Shown in pieces: positions 26,609-36,412 of a stretch of DNA of 64,000 nt. Location of the stretch: NCBI RefSeq assembly GCF_017792025.1, contig NZ_CP046956.1, positions 1,364,001 through 1,428,000 on the forward strand, in the 5' to 3' direction. Within the stretch, counting starts at the first letter, position 1; each line of letters opens with the position of its first letter. A program made the position numbers and the translations under genes. The stretch comes from Sediminibacillus dalangtanensis (GTDB taxonomy: Bacteria > Bacillota > Bacilli > Bacillales > Amphibacillaceae). Under the pieces are notes generated by a model, which did not search any database, was not told where the DNA came from, and saw only the letters and a list, made by a program, of their open reading frames with translations.

Positions 26609-26914
26609 TTATTCATGTTTTGTTCCTATACTTCTTAGCCATTCTCGTAGCTGGGCTTTCGGATAATAGACTTTATTATTAATTATTACATGAGGGATAT
26701 CGGGGAAATCCTCTTTCAACGATTTCGCGTCTTCCTAGGTGATCCCCAGAAAATAATGCACGTAATTTTCCTTCAACAGTTGTTGATCATCATTGTCACT
26801 AGATGTATCCATCAATCCTTTTGTTTCCGGGTTTTTGAAATTCTTCAGCCCCTCTCCGATAAAGTAACCTGCCACGGCTATTCCAATTGCTAGCCAGAAA
26901 AAATCCAATTCCAT
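26609..26914 (-). pseudogene. Membrane-anchored HTH/excisionase-like gene with in-frame amber stop
   Basis: Reading the minus strand from ATG 26912-26914 (GGAGG upstream) gives MELDFFWLAIGIAVAGYFIG, a single membrane helix, then a linker. A domain starting HYFLGIT is cut by TAG at codon 60 (26735-26737). The same frame continues for 41 more residues, EDAKSLKEDFPDIPHVIINNK...REWLRSIG, to TAA at 26609. The two halves make one 101-codon protein whose C-terminal half looks like an excisionase-type winged helix. It is a pseudogene by a single stop, or read through, or a sequencing error. Confidence 0.7.
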
Positions 26915-27045
26915 GGTGTTTCCTCCCTACTTTTTCTAAATTGCTTTATTTATGTTTACGTTTATCGGCTCTTGAAAGTTTCACTAACCCAGACACCGGA
27001 TGAGTAGGCAGTTTTAAAGCATGATATAGGATAGGAGGTGAAAAT

Positions 27046-27228
27046 ATGCTTGCAGATGGACAGGATGAACATTTTGACGGTGAACGGGAAGGCGTTTATA
27101 ACGATTCGATCGGCAAAGAAATCGGTGTGCAAAGCGATGCGCCTAAAGCATCGGCAAATCCTTTTCACGTGAAGACATTGAAGAAAGACAATGAATGGAA
27201 AAGATTTGATCGGACACGGAAGAGATAA
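27046..27228 (+). CDS. Small hydrophilic protein (60 aa)
   Basis: ATG 27046 is preceded by AGGAGGTGAAAAT. The protein is very polar (MLADGQDEHFDGEREGVY...KKDNEWKRFDRTRKR), with an acidic start and a basic end, probably disordered. I do not know the family. A terminator follows within 6 bases. Base use is like that of its neighbours. Confidence 0.6.
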   Translation: MLADGQDEHFDGEREGVYNDSIGKEIGVQSDAPKASANPFHVKTLKKDNEWKRFDRTRKR

Positions 27229-27233
27229 GTTGA

Positions 27234-27271
27234 AAAACAGCGGTGAGAAAGGAATCTCGCCGCTGTTTTTC
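27234..27271. terminator. Bidirectional terminator
   Basis: AAAAACAGCGGTGAGA pairs with TCTCGCCGCTGTTTTT with one G-T wobble. It lies between convergent genes. Confidence 0.9.
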
Positions 27272-27272
27272 C

Positions 27273-28253
<981 letters not shown>

Positions 28254-28419
28254 ATCCCAGTTTCACACCCTTTTACTAAGTTTTTATGTGATTGTCTTTT
28301 GACAAAGTGTAACGAAAAATAGGTGAAGATGCCATTAATTGGTTTTGACCTAATAAAGGTTGTTTATATCGTACTGTAAGATATAATCTTAAATAACGAT
28401 ATGATTAGAGGTGAAGGAC

Positions 28420-28842
28420 TTGGGGCTGGACGAAAAGCTTCTAAATGAGTATTGGACCGATATATATTTTTTATTGCACTATCCGCATAAAGAGAAAGTA
28501 ACGCATCAGGTTATCCGAATCATGCAGTTGATTGAAAAAAAAGAAACTGTCGGTATAGGCGATGTAGCCGATTACTTTGGGATTTCTCCTAACACGGCAT
28601 CGGAGCATGTGAAAAGGATAATCGAAAAGGGGTTAATTGTAAAAAACAGGGATAAGGCGGATGAAAGAAAAGTCATCTTAGCGTTGACCACATTAGGACA
28701 AAAGGTGTTGCAGCACAATACGAGTCTGGATAGTGAAAAATTAAAACAAGTACTCGTAGGAATGACAGAGGAGGAGAGACAACACATTGAATCAGCTTTT
28801 CAATTATTGAGGGAGCGTTCTATTCATGTTTGTTCTGATTAA
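28420..28842 (+). CDS. MarR-type winged-helix transcriptional regulator
   Basis: A regulator of about 140 residues with a helix-turn-helix (VGIGDVADYFGISPNTASEHVKRIIEKGLI), a wing with NRDKADERKVILALTTLG, and flanking dimerisation helices. AGAGGTGAAG precedes TTG at 28420; an in-frame GTG at 28411 lies inside that ribosome binding site. It overlaps the next gene by 17 bases. MarR proteins usually sense small toxic molecules and repress nearby genes, here probably its own operon. Confidence 0.88.
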   Translation: MGLDEKLLNEYWTDIYFLLHYPHKEKVTHQVIRIMQLIEKKETVGIGDVADYFGISPNTASEHVKRIIEKGLIVKNRDKADERKVILALTTLGQKVLQHNTSLDSEKLKQVLVGMTEEERQHIESAFQLLRERSIHVCSD

Positions 28843-29179
28843 GATTCTTTTGTCGGCAATAGTAATTGGGATAGTTACCGAGATTTCCAGACGGATACCT
28901 GCTTATGGGGGAATGCTTGCAGCTTTGCCGTTGGTTAGTTTGATCAGTATCATCTGGTTGAAAGTACAGGGGGAAGCCGGAACGGACCTAAGTAAGTTCG
29001 CTTTAGGAGTTCTTGCGGGATTTCCGGCTACTGCAGTTATGTTAGTCGTTGTTTATTATTCTTTGAAACATGCAGTCAACCTTTACCTATCTATTTTAAT
29101 GGGGTTAACTGGATGGATTGTTTTTCTCATACTGCAGGAAGCGGTACTTCGTTATGTGAAACAGACCATCATGTCTTAA
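28826..29179 (+). CDS. DUF3147 family membrane protein
   Basis: A 117-residue protein with four hydrophobic helices. RRIPAYGGMLAALPLVSLISIIWLKVQG matches the conserved loop of DUF3147, a family of small membrane proteins of unknown role, possibly efflux-related. It starts inside the end of the MarR-type gene, so translation is coupled. Confidence 0.85.
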   Translation: MFVLIKILLSAIVIGIVTEISRRIPAYGGMLAALPLVSLISIIWLKVQGEAGTDLSKFALGVLAGFPATAVMLVVVYYSLKHAVNLYLSILMGLTGWIVFLILQEAVLRYVKQTIMS

Positions 29180-29207
29180 CATGATAGGAATAGTCGGGAG
29201 GACATAA

Positions 29208-29849
29208 ATGGATATAGCAAAAGAAGCAATCCGTAACACAGACGGTGAACCGATTCCTTACAGGTTTATTCGAAACAACTCGAACAATAGCAGACTTTGT
29301 GTCATGCTTCCGGGATTAGGCTATACAACGGATCAGCCATTGTTTTATTATGCAACCGGACTGTTTTTTGATAAAGGGTTTGATGTCTTACATATTCAAT
29401 ATGAATATGACAGTGCTTCCTTTACAAAACGGGATCGGAAAGAACAATTTAAAATCATAAGCGATGATGTAGAGAAAGTAATGGAAGAGGTCGTTCCAGA
29501 AGCTAAATACACGAGTATTTATATGATGGCCAAGTCTATCGGCACTGGCGGACTTGCTCATTTGTTGGAACTGGAGATGACAAAAGTTATTTGGCTGACC
29601 CCGCTGCTGCAAATAGATGCGCTCTATGATTGTTTGCGCAATAGTTGGAAAGAGAGCTTATTGCTTATTGGCGACCAGGACAAATGCTTTGTTAAAGAAA
29701 GGGTGAGCGGACTCGCTGCCAAGCGCAACTTTAAGGTGCAGATTTTCAAGGGTGCCGATCATTCCTTGGAGCATGAGGGCGGAATTTACCAGTCTATTGA
29801 TTGCTTGAAAGCTGTCATGAAGGAAATAGAATTGTTTACGAGCGAATAA
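29208..29849 (+). CDS. Alpha/beta hydrolase family protein
   Basis: A 213-residue compact alpha/beta hydrolase. LCVMLPGLGYTTDQPLFYY gives the oxyanion loop, MMAKSIGTGGL the nucleophile elbow (AKSIG, Ser as nucleophile, with Ala for the usual first Gly), LLIGDQDKCF the acid, and GADHSLE the catalytic His. This fits the KANL3/Tex30-like short hydrolases. The substrate is unknown. It follows the DUF3147 gene by 28 bases, with GGGAGGAC as ribosome binding site. Confidence 0.85.
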   Translation: MDIAKEAIRNTDGEPIPYRFIRNNSNNSRLCVMLPGLGYTTDQPLFYYATGLFFDKGFDVLHIQYEYDSASFTKRDRKEQFKIISDDVEKVMEEVVPEAKYTSIYMMAKSIGTGGLAHLLELEMTKVIWLTPLLQIDALYDCLRNSWKESLLLIGDQDKCFVKERVSGLAAKRNFKVQIFKGADHSLEHEGGIYQSIDCLKAVMKEIELFTSE

Positions 29850-29922
29850 TGGAAAAAGCAAGAGGTCACCAGGACATAAATCCATTTGCGGATGCTTTTG
29901 GTATCAGGAATAGAATACCTTG

Positions 29923-29951
29923 TTGACGAATCGGTATAATTTTTATATAGT
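29923..29951 (+). promoter_or_regulatory. Promoter of the T-box/thrS unit
   Basis: TTGACG at 29923-29928 and TATAGT at 29946-29951 with a 17-base spacer, about 25 bases before the first T-box leader. Confidence 0.75.
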
Positions 29952-29974
29952 AAGTAATAATTTAACACTGACTA

Positions 29975-30225
29975 GTGCGAGGAAAAGGATAGGCGTTTTT
30001 CTAACCGGTTTACAGAGAGGGAAGGCAAGGCTGGGAACTTCCCAACGCAGGAGAAAAATGCACCACCTTCGAGCAGTATTGAGGAAAGCAAGTATTCAAT
30101 ACCGCAGCCGCGGCGATAAAGCGGAATGAGCTGTCACTTTTTTCAGAGTGACGGGAAGCTGGGTGGAACCACGGGTCTGACACACACTCGTCCCTTTCTT
30201 AGAGGGATGCGGTGTGTTTTTTATT
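29975..30225 (+). promoter_or_regulatory. T-box leader 1 (threonine)
   Basis: An untranslated leader containing the Stem I sequence block with AGAGAGGGAAGGC, a GCACCACC stretch with ACC (Thr) as specifier, the T-box sequence GGGTGGAACCACGGGT at about 30161-30176, and a terminator (CGTCCCT...AGGGATGCGGTGTG then six Ts, 30188-30222). Uncharged tRNA-Thr would stabilise the antiterminator. It is followed by a second, homologous leader. Confidence 0.93.
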
Positions 30226-30250
30226 TGCAAAAAATATAGAAGAATTGCGA

Positions 30251-30501
30251 TGACAAGGACAACAGTTTTTCTAAAACGGCCGACAGAGAGGGAAGGCGAG
30301 GCTGAGAACTTCCCGGTGCAGGGAGAAAAGCTTACCACCTTGGAGCAGTCACGGGGAACTTTAGTAACCGGACCGCAGACGCTGTGATAAAGCCGTAACG
30401 AAGCCGTTTTGTAATCATATTTACTTGACGGAAAGCTGGGTGGAACCACGGGTATCAAACACGCTCGTCCCTTTTTTATAGGGATGGCGTGTTTTTTTAT
30501 T
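30251..30501 (+). promoter_or_regulatory. T-box leader 2 (threonine)
   Basis: The same architecture as leader 1: GACAGAGAGGGAAGGCGAGG, CTTACCACCTT with ACC specifier, GGTGGAACCACGGGT at about 30439-30453, and a terminator stem (GCTCGTCCC...GGGATGGC) with seven Ts ending near 30499. It lies 28 bases before the thrS start. In B. subtilis the thrZ gene has three such leaders and thrS one; here there are two. Confidence 0.93.
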
Positions 30502-30528
30502 TATTTGGAAAAGAAGGAGTGACAAGGG

Positions 30529-32436
30529 ATGAAGTCTAAGAAAATAATCATCCGCTTCCCGGACGGAAGTGAGAAACAGTACCAACAAGGTGTGACGCTT
30601 GAAGAAATAGCAGGGTCGGTCAGCCCGTCTTTACGAAAGAAATCGGTTGTCGGAAAAGTGAACGGCGTGTTGACAGATTTACGAAGCAGTATTTCCAATG
30701 ACGCCGAAATAGAGCTGCTTGACGTTCCGTCACAAGAGGGATTGAAGGTGATGCGTCATACTACTGCGCATGTGTTGGCACAGGCTGTCCAGCGTATTTA
30801 TGGGGATGTTCATTTCGGTACAGGGCCGGTCATTGAAAATGGATTTTATTATGATTTGGAATTGAGCCAACCGATCTCACAAGATAATCTGGAACAAATC
30901 GAGAAGGAAATGCAAAAAATCGTTTCGGAAAATCTGCGAATCGAGCGGGAAGAAGTGTCACGAAATCGGGCAAAGCAATTGTTTGCAGATGATCCATTAA
31001 AGCTTGAACTGCTGGGAGATATCCCGGATAGTGTACCAATCACTGTGTACCGGCAAGGGGAGTTTGTCGACTTGTGCCGGGGGCCGCATCTTCCGGAGAC
31101 TCGTCATATCAAAGCATTCAAGCTGACGCGCGTTTCTGGTGCCTATTGGCGCGGAAACAGTGAAAACCAGATGTTACAGCGTATTTACGGCGTGGCTTTT
31201 GCTTCTAAGCCGGAGCTACAGGCTTATTTTGAATTTTTGCAGGAAGCAGAAAATCGGAATCACCGCAAGCTGGGCCGTGAGCTGGATTTGTTTATGTTTT
31301 CGGAAGAAGCGCCGGGCATGCCTTTCTATTTGCCAAACGGTCAATTCATACGAAATCAATTAGAAGCATTTTTGCGGGAGATCCAACATCAGTATGGCTA
31401 CCAGGAAGTGCGTACACCGTTCATGATGAACCAGCGGCTTTGGGAACAATCCGGCCATTGGAACCATTATAAAGATAACATGTATTTTTCCGAGGTTGAT
31501 GACCAGCGATTTGCCTTGAAGCCAATGAATTGTCCAGGACATATGCTGATTTTCAAAGATAAACTTCGATCTTACCGGGAGCTGCCAATCCGAATGGCTG
31601 AGTTTGGCCAGGTGCACCGTCACGAATTCAGTGGTGCGTTGAATGGGCTGTTAAGGGTTCGGACGTTTTGCCAGGATGATGCCCATATCTTTGTGACACC
31701 GGAACAAATCGAAGGGGAAATTACCTCTGTGTTGAACTTGATAGACGAAGTATATAGTGCCTTTGGATTTGACTATTCGATTGAACTTTCGACAAGACCG
31801 GAAAATTCGATGGGGGAAGAGGCGCTTTGGGTCAAAGCGGAAGCTGCTTTAAAGGATGTACTGGAAAAACTGGACTACGACTACCAAATCAATGAGGGAG
31901 ACGGAGCATTTTACGGGCCGAAAATTGATGTGCACATCAAGGATGCATTAAATAGAAGCCATCAATGCGCGACCGTTCAATTGGATTTTCAAATGCCCGA
32001 ATTATTTGATCTGGTTTATGTAGATGAAGACAACCAGAAAGTCCGCCCTGTCGTCATACACCGTGCCGTTTTCGGGTCAATTGACCGTTTCCTGGGTATT
32101 CTGATCGAGCATTTTGCCGGTGCGTTTCCTGCATGGCTTGCGCCCGTACAAGTAAAATTGATACCGGTGTCCAGTGCTGTTCATGGGGATTACGCAGTGG
32201 AAGTGCAAAATCGCTTACAAACAGAAGGGGTACGAGTTGAAGTAGATTTACGAGAGGAAAAAGTCGGTTACAAAATGAGGGAAGCGCAAGTCAAAAAAAC
32301 CCCATATATACTGGTAGTTGGTGACAAGGAACGCGACAGCCAATCGATTAATGTCAGGAAATATGGTGAGGAGGAGTCTGAAGAGATGAAATGGAGTGTC
32401 TTTATCGAAGCATTGAAGCAGGAGATCGGTATCTGA
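30529..32436 (+). CDS. thrS: Threonyl-tRNA synthetase
   Basis: A 635-residue class II aminoacyl-tRNA synthetase. It has a TGS domain (residues about 1-65), an editing domain with HTTAHVLAQ, catalytic motifs including MNCPGHMLIFKD (Zn Cys), the motif 2 region GQVHRHEFSGALNGLLRVR, motif 3 HRAVFGSIDRFLGI, and a C-terminal anticodon-binding domain. It charges tRNA-Thr. Two T-box leaders control it, so by analogy it may be the inducible ThrZ-type copy; the window cannot show whether a second gene exists. AAGAAGGAG precedes ATG. Confidence 0.97.
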   Translation: MKSKKIIIRFPDGSEKQYQQGVTLEEIAGSVSPSLRKKSVVGKVNGVLTDLRSSISNDAEIELLDVPSQEGLKVMRHTTAHVLAQAVQRIYGDVHFGTGPVIENGFYYDLELSQPISQDNLEQIEKEMQKIVSENLRIEREEVSRNRAKQLFADDPLKLELLGDIPDSVPITVYRQGEFVDLCRGPHLPETRHIKAFKLTRVSGAYWRGNSENQMLQRIYGVAFASKPELQAYFEFLQEAENRNHRKLGRELDLFMFSEEAPGMPFYLPNGQFIRNQLEAFLREIQHQYGYQEVRTPFMMNQRLWEQSGHWNHYKDNMYFSEVDDQRFALKPMNCPGHMLIFKDKLRSYRELPIRMAEFGQVHRHEFSGALNGLLRVRTFCQDDAHIFVTPEQIEGEITSVLNLIDEVYSAFGFDYSIELSTRPENSMGEEALWVKAEAALKDVLEKLDYDYQINEGDGAFYGPKIDVHIKDALNRSHQCATVQLDFQMPELFDLVYVDEDNQKVRPVVIHRAVFGSIDRFLGILIEHFAGAFPAWLAPVQVKLIPVSSAVHGDYAVEVQNRLQTEGVRVEVDLREEKVGYKMREAQVKKTPYILVVGDKERDSQSINVRKYGEEESEEMKWSVFIEALKQEIGI

Positions 32437-32489
32437 CGTGGAAATTATGAAGGAAGAGTAATTCTTAAATAAGGGGGAGGAATATCACT

Positions 32490-32722
32490 TTGCGAATAAT
32501 AAACTTGGTGATTGGCAGCACTACACTTAATTTTTCGTAATCGTTATGCTGGTCCAATCATTTAATCCTCCTATTTATTGGATGTTTGGTCTGTTAACCG
32601 CACTTTTTGGGGGGATGGGAATAGAGAGTCTGAAGGACGGTCAGAAGTGGGTTGGATCTGTCTTTTTGTTTACGGCTTTTGTTTCGTGTCTGACAATTGT
32701 GAGGAATGCTATTATCGCTTGA
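32490..32722 (+). pseudogene. DUF3953-like small membrane protein, frameshifted
   Basis: From TTG 32490, with GGGGGAGG upstream, one frame reads LRIINLVIGSTTLN and meets TAA at 32538-32540. Adding one T to the run at 32531-32535 joins it to the frame FVIVMLVQSFNPPIYWMFGLL...LFTAFVSCLTIVRN, ending at TGA 32720-32722. The joined protein of about 78 residues has three hydrophobic segments and the order of the DUF3953 family. It is either a frameshift pseudogene, a sequencing error in the T-run, or a shorter gene from ATG 32546. Confidence 0.6.
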
Positions 32723-32739
32723 AGAGGAGATGGAGAAGG

Positions 32740-33228
32740 GTGAAACAGGAATTGGATGAGCATTATATTTTAAAAAAAATGACCCAGCGGCAGGCGGAAG
32801 AAATCGCTTATAAGTGGCATTATCCAGGTGAATATAGTTTTTATGATATGGAAGCGGATGAAGAAGACTTGGAGGAATTTTTAGATGCAGATCAACGGGG
32901 GGATGATTACTATGTAGTGGAAAAGAATGATCAATTGATTGGATTTTTCAACTTTCATCAAAAGCAAAATGGAAAGGTGGAAATTGGGCTTGGTATGAAA
33001 CCTGAATGTACAGGGAAGGGGAGAGGGCTGGATTTTCTTCGAGCTGGATTGGAACTTGCAATCAAAACATATTGCCCGTCAGCAGTCACGTTATCCGTAG
33101 CAGCCTTTAATAAAAGGGCGATCAGACTATATCAAAAGGCAGGCTTTGTCGTAGTCGGTACATTTATTCAAAACACCAATGGAGGCAGCTATGACTTTGT
33201 ATCAATGGAATGGAATCCAAGGGAATAA
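32740..33228 (+). CDS. GNAT family N-acetyltransferase
   Basis: A 162-residue acetyltransferase. The central acetyl-CoA-binding motif is IGLGMKPECTGKGRGLDFL, with the C-terminal LSVAAFNKRAIRLYQKAGFV signature. GTG at 32740 is the preferred start, with GAGGAG ten bases before; the frame is open far upstream but has no start signals. The acceptor substrate is unknown. It follows the broken DUF3953-like gene. Confidence 0.85.
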   Translation: MKQELDEHYILKKMTQRQAEEIAYKWHYPGEYSFYDMEADEEDLEEFLDADQRGDDYYVVEKNDQLIGFFNFHQKQNGKVEIGLGMKPECTGKGRGLDFLRAGLELAIKTYCPSAVTLSVAAFNKRAIRLYQKAGFVVVGTFIQNTNGGSYDFVSMEWNPRE

Positions 33229-33344
33229 ACGGGCTTGAAAATATAGCCGGAGGATGAGTTGTTAGGCGAAGATAAAAGCGAATCGGTATTCTTGCTATAC
33301 TCCTGAATTTATCACAGTATCGTCTATTTTTTCTGCTTAGTATT

Positions 33345-33387
33345 GATAAAACCAGCAGGCGCCGAAAAGGAACTTGCTGGTTTTATC
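33345..33387. terminator. Bidirectional terminator with 13-bp stem
   Basis: GATAAAACCAGCA at 33345-33357 pairs exactly with TGCTGGTTTTATC at 33375-33387. It lies between the convergent acetyltransferase and aldolase genes. Confidence 0.9.
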
Positions 33388-33399
33388 TTTGCTGCAACA

Positions 33400-34293
33400 T
33401 TATTTTTTGTTAACGGAAGCGTCATAAATAGATTCTACTGCATCTCGAAGAGCAGCGTTGAATTCTTCATCCGTTTGATTGACATTTAAGTCAGCGCTCA
33501 ATGCTCGGGAGAAGCTTGCAATCAAGCCGTCATTTTCTTTTAATTTCTCATTGGCTTCATCACGGGAATAACCGCCAGAAAGAGCTACAACACGTACAAC
33601 ACGCGGATGGTCGATTAACTCTTTGTACGTGTTTGCTACAGTAGGAATTGATAATTTCAGCATAACGTTATCTTTATCATCCAGATTATTTAAATGGCCG
33701 AGAATCTCGTCTTTTAAGATTTGCTCGGATTTTTCTTTATCGTTACTATGAATATCTACTTCCGGTTCAATAATCGGTACTAATCCAGCTTCGATGATTT
33801 GTTTTCCAATCTCGAATTGCTGATCAACGACAGTCTTTATCCCTTCTGGATTGGCTTCTTTGATAACGGACCGCATTTTTGTCCCAAAGATATGGCGTTC
33901 GTTCGCACGTCTTAGTGTCTCGTCCAAGTCGTGAATGGGCTTCATCAGTTGCACACCGTTGGATGCATCTGCTAATCCTTTGTCAACTTTCAGAAAAGGT
34001 ACAATTCCTTTTTTCTCTGCGAGATAGTCAGCGGTGTACTGGCCTTCTATTTCGCGATCCATGGTTTGTTCGAACAAAATGGCTCCCAGAATGTGAGTAG
34101 AGTCAAAAGCAGGGGACGTAATGATACGGGTCCGCATTTCATGGACAAGATCAAACATCTCCTCTTCGTTTGAATAAGCGTCTTCGGAGACACCATAACC
34201 AGCCAATGCTTTCGGCGTACTTCCACCGCTTTGGTCAAGGGCTGCAATAAAGCCTTTCCCTTTTCTGATTTTCTCCAATTGATTTGCTTGCAT
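33400..34293 (-). CDS. fda: Class I fructose-1,6-bisphosphate aldolase
   Basis: A 297-residue Schiff-base aldolase of the bacterial Fda type (as in Staphylococcus). It cleaves fructose bisphosphate into two triose phosphates in glycolysis and runs the reverse step in gluconeogenesis. [17 protein letters not shown] is the N-terminal signature; [15 protein letters not shown] and MLKLSIP carry conserved acidic and Lys residues, and [16 protein letters not shown] is the C-terminal phosphate-binding loop. AAAGGAGTGGGAAAG precedes ATG 34291-34293; the frame extends nine codons further. Confidence 0.95.
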   Translation of the reverse strand: MQANQLEKIRKGKGFIAALDQSGGSTPKALAGYGVSEDAYSNEEEMFDLVHEMRTRIITSPAFDSTHILGAILFEQTMDREIEGQYTADYLAEKKGIVPFLKVDKGLADASNGVQLMKPIHDLDETLRRANERHIFGTKMRSVIKEANPEGIKTVVDQQFEIGKQIIEAGLVPIIEPEVDIHSNDKEKSEQILKDEILGHLNNLDDKDNVMLKLSIPTVANTYKELIDHPRVVRVVALSGGYSRDEANEKLKENDGLIASFSRALSADLNVNQTDEEFNAALRDAVESIYDASVNKK

Positions 34294-34320
34294 CTTTCCC
34301 ACTCCTTTACCGGTTTTCAA

Positions 34321-34660
34321 TCACTTCTTCTGAATAGTGATAGAACAGAAGAGAGTTTCCATCCTTTAGTTTAGCCTAAATAAAAGAAAACTTGTAGTAA
34401 TCGGACTTGAAGTTAAAAAGGATAGATAATAGAAATAGTAAAATTTCCCATTGTCTCAGACAAGCAAGTTCCGATACGTTGTCCTGATCTATCCTATATT
34501 GTTCTATAACCTGTTAAGCGAAACATCTAAACCAAAAGCGCATTCATTTTCCATAACGGGCATCGATAGATCGAAGTTCAGATCCAAACGATAAATTTGC
34601 AGGAATTTTCCTTGCCAAAAAGAATGTAATGCTTATGGAGAATGAAATGAGGAGGTGGTG
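34321..34660. other. Intergenic stretch
   Basis: About 340 bases holding the aldolase promoter region and no gene. A GAGGAGGTGGTG ribosome-binding-like sequence at its right edge introduces the next, broken gene. Confidence 0.4.
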
Positions 34661-35075
34661 TTGTTGCGGATGGAGGATGAAATAGCTGCAAAAGTACATC
34701 GCATGAGAGAACTTCACGAAAACTTTTCTCAAGGTCATTACTAGGAAATGAATGACAATTATTCAGATCACTTTATCGGCAGGCTTTACATGCCTGCTAA
34801 AGATAAAGTAGTGACCTTTACAGGAGAAAAAATCAAGCAGGGGAACAAACAGGCGGCAGATTATTATCAGGGCAAGGAGCTCAAATTCGTTTATTCCGGC
34901 TTAAAGATTATTCCGCAGTCCGATAAACAAGCAGCTGTATCTTACTACATCACACACCAGGCAGAAGGGAAATGTGGTCAAAGCACTTTCGTTGGAAGTG
35001 TGGAAAAAAGAACAAGACGGGGAATGGAGAATGATAAGGTGGTATGAAGAAAATGGCTCTGGACAGCCAGTTTAA
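34661..35075 (+). pseudogene. SnoaL/DUF4440-like gene broken by an amber stop and a frameshift
   Basis: GAGGAGGTGG precedes TTG 34661. The frame reads ...EIAAKVHRMRELHENFSQGHY, then TAG at 34742-34744, and continues in frame as EMNDNYSDHFIGRLYMPAKDK...AAVSYYITHQAEG. Near 34970 the sense moves one frame over: NVVKALSLEVWKKEQDGEWRMIRWYEENGSGQPV, stopping at TAA 35073-35075. The joined product is about 137 residues with the fold pattern of SnoaL/DUF4440 (NTF2-like) proteins. Two separate lesions make a decayed gene more likely than a sequencing error. Confidence 0.7.
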
Positions 35076-35211
35076 ATGGTATCTGCTTTATTTGTCTATT
35101 TATTTTGTCTTTATCGCAGGTATTGTTTTTGGTGGCATGAACCAAATAAGCAATGTAATTATAAGTGATACAGATTACATGGCGGAAGTCTGGAAGTCCT
35201 GGCTAAAATGA
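35044..35211 (+). CDS. Small single-span membrane protein (55 aa)
   Basis: ATG 35044 starts a 55-codon frame that overlaps the end of the broken SnoaL-like gene and stops at TGA 35209-35211. It has a helix LLYLSIYFVFIAGIVFGGM and a polar tail. The overlap suggests the two were translationally coupled. No family is recognised. Confidence 0.5.
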   Translation: MKKMALDSQFKWYLLYLSIYFVFIAGIVFGGMNQISNVIISDTDYMAEVWKSWLK

Positions 35212-35334
35212 GAGAGGATAGGGGCGAGGAACCGCTCCATGAGGTCTACCGTGATTTGTACCTATCGACTCAATAAGCGGAAAGCCAATGAATTGATTTT
35301 TTCCTTGCAGGACCAGATAAAAAGACAATGACAT
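35212..35334 (+). other. Fragments of a decayed coding region
   Basis: Overlapping frames read AKMREDRGEEPLHEVYRDLYLSTQ (stop at about 35275) and then, in another frame, LNKRKANELIFSLQDQIKRQ (stop at about 35331). They look like one protein split by a frameshift. No intact gene remains. Confidence 0.4.
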
Positions 35335-35373
35335 AACAAACAGGAGAGCGGGAATCCCACCCTCCTGTTTGTT
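35335..35373. terminator. Bidirectional terminator
   Basis: AACAAACAGGAG at 35335-35346 pairs exactly with CTCCTGTTTGTT at 35362-35373. Confidence 0.88.
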
Positions 35374-35374
35374 G

Positions 35375-36358
35375 TTAATATACTTTGTCGCCGTTGAAAA
35401 TGGAATTTTTAACAACAACATAGTCCACATTGCGAATGGCTTCAAGCTTGTTGCCGCCTGCGTAGGATATCGCTGATTGCAAATCCTGTTCCATCTCTTT
35501 CAACGTATCGGAAAGAGACCCTTTGTGCTCGACAAGCATCTTTTTCCCTTCGACATTCTTCTTTTCTCCTTTTTGGAACTCAGAAGCAGAACCGAAGTAT
35601 TCTTTGAAAAGCTTGCCGTCCGTTTCGATTGTCTCGCCCGGAGATTCTTCATGGCCCGCGAACAGAGATCCAATCATGACCATGGAGGCGCCGAATCGGA
35701 TTGATTTTGCGATATCGCCATGCGTCCGGATTCCGCCGTCAGCAATAATCGGTTTGCTGGCCGCTTTGGCGCACCAGCGCAACGCAGCTAATTGCCAGCC
35801 ACCGGTTCCAAAACCTGTCTTGATTTTTGTGATACATACTTTACCAGGGCCGATTCCGACTTTTGTCGCATCGGCGCCGGCGTTTTCCAATTCCCTTACG
35901 GCTTCCGGAGTGCCGACATTCCCAGCGATGACAAAGCTGGCTGGCAGATGTTTTTTAATATGCTGGATCATTTCGATAACAGCATTAGAATGACCATGGG
36001 CTATATCGATGGTGATGTATTCTGGCGTAAGCTGCGCTTTTGCCAGTTCTTCGACAAAACGGTATTCTTCTTCTTTAACGCCCACACTGATCGAAGCGAT
36101 CAATCCGCGATTCTTCATGTCCTTGGTAAAAGCCAGGCGTTTTTCTGGCTCAAAACGGTGCATGATATAGAAATAATCATTTTCGGCTAAATATAATGCG
36201 ATTTTTTCATCGATAATCGTCTGCATATTGGCGGGAACAACCGGAAGTTTGAATGTGTTACTGCCAAGCGTTACGGTTGTATCACATTCTGAACGACTGT
36301 CTACGATACACTTTGCAGGAACTAGTTGTATATCTTCATAATCAAATACATTTTCCAT
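35375..36358 (-). CDS. guaC: GMP reductase
   Basis: A 327-residue enzyme of the IMPDH/GMPR fold that converts GMP to IMP with NADPH, releasing ammonia. It begins [16 protein letters not shown], has the active-site Cys in [11 protein letters not shown], the phosphate-binding [20 protein letters not shown] and [12 protein letters not shown]. It lacks the CBS domains of IMP dehydrogenase, so GMP reductase is the right call. AGAGGTG precedes ATG 36356-36358; an in-frame ATG three codons earlier is less well placed. Purine control by PurR is possible (see the site upstream). Confidence 0.95.
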   Translation of the reverse strand: MENVFDYEDIQLVPAKCIVDSRSECDTTVTLGSNTFKLPVVPANMQTIIDEKIALYLAENDYFYIMHRFEPEKRLAFTKDMKNRGLIASISVGVKEEEYRFVEELAKAQLTPEYITIDIAHGHSNAVIEMIQHIKKHLPASFVIAGNVGTPEAVRELENAGADATKVGIGPGKVCITKIKTGFGTGGWQLAALRWCAKAASKPIIADGGIRTHGDIAKSIRFGASMVMIGSLFAGHEESPGETIETDGKLFKEYFGSASEFQKGEKKNVEGKKMLVEHKGSLSDTLKEMEQDLQSAISYAGGNKLEAIRNVDYVVVKNSIFNGDKVY

Positions 36359-36370
36359 GTTATACACCTC

Positions 36371-36412
36371 TAAACACGAATATTTTAATCAAGTTAAATG
36401 TTATCGTTCGTA
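36371..36412 (-). promoter_or_regulatory. Candidate PurBox pair upstream of guaC
   Basis: Two CGAA-cored sites lie in inverted orientation: AAACACGAATATT at about 36372-36384 and, on the other strand, ATGTACGAACGAT at about 36402-36414. Each matches the Bacillus PurBox consensus AWWWCCGAACWWT at 10 of 13 bases by eye. B. subtilis guaC (yumD) belongs to the PurR regulon. The site lies immediately upstream of the ribosome binding site. Confidence 0.4.
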
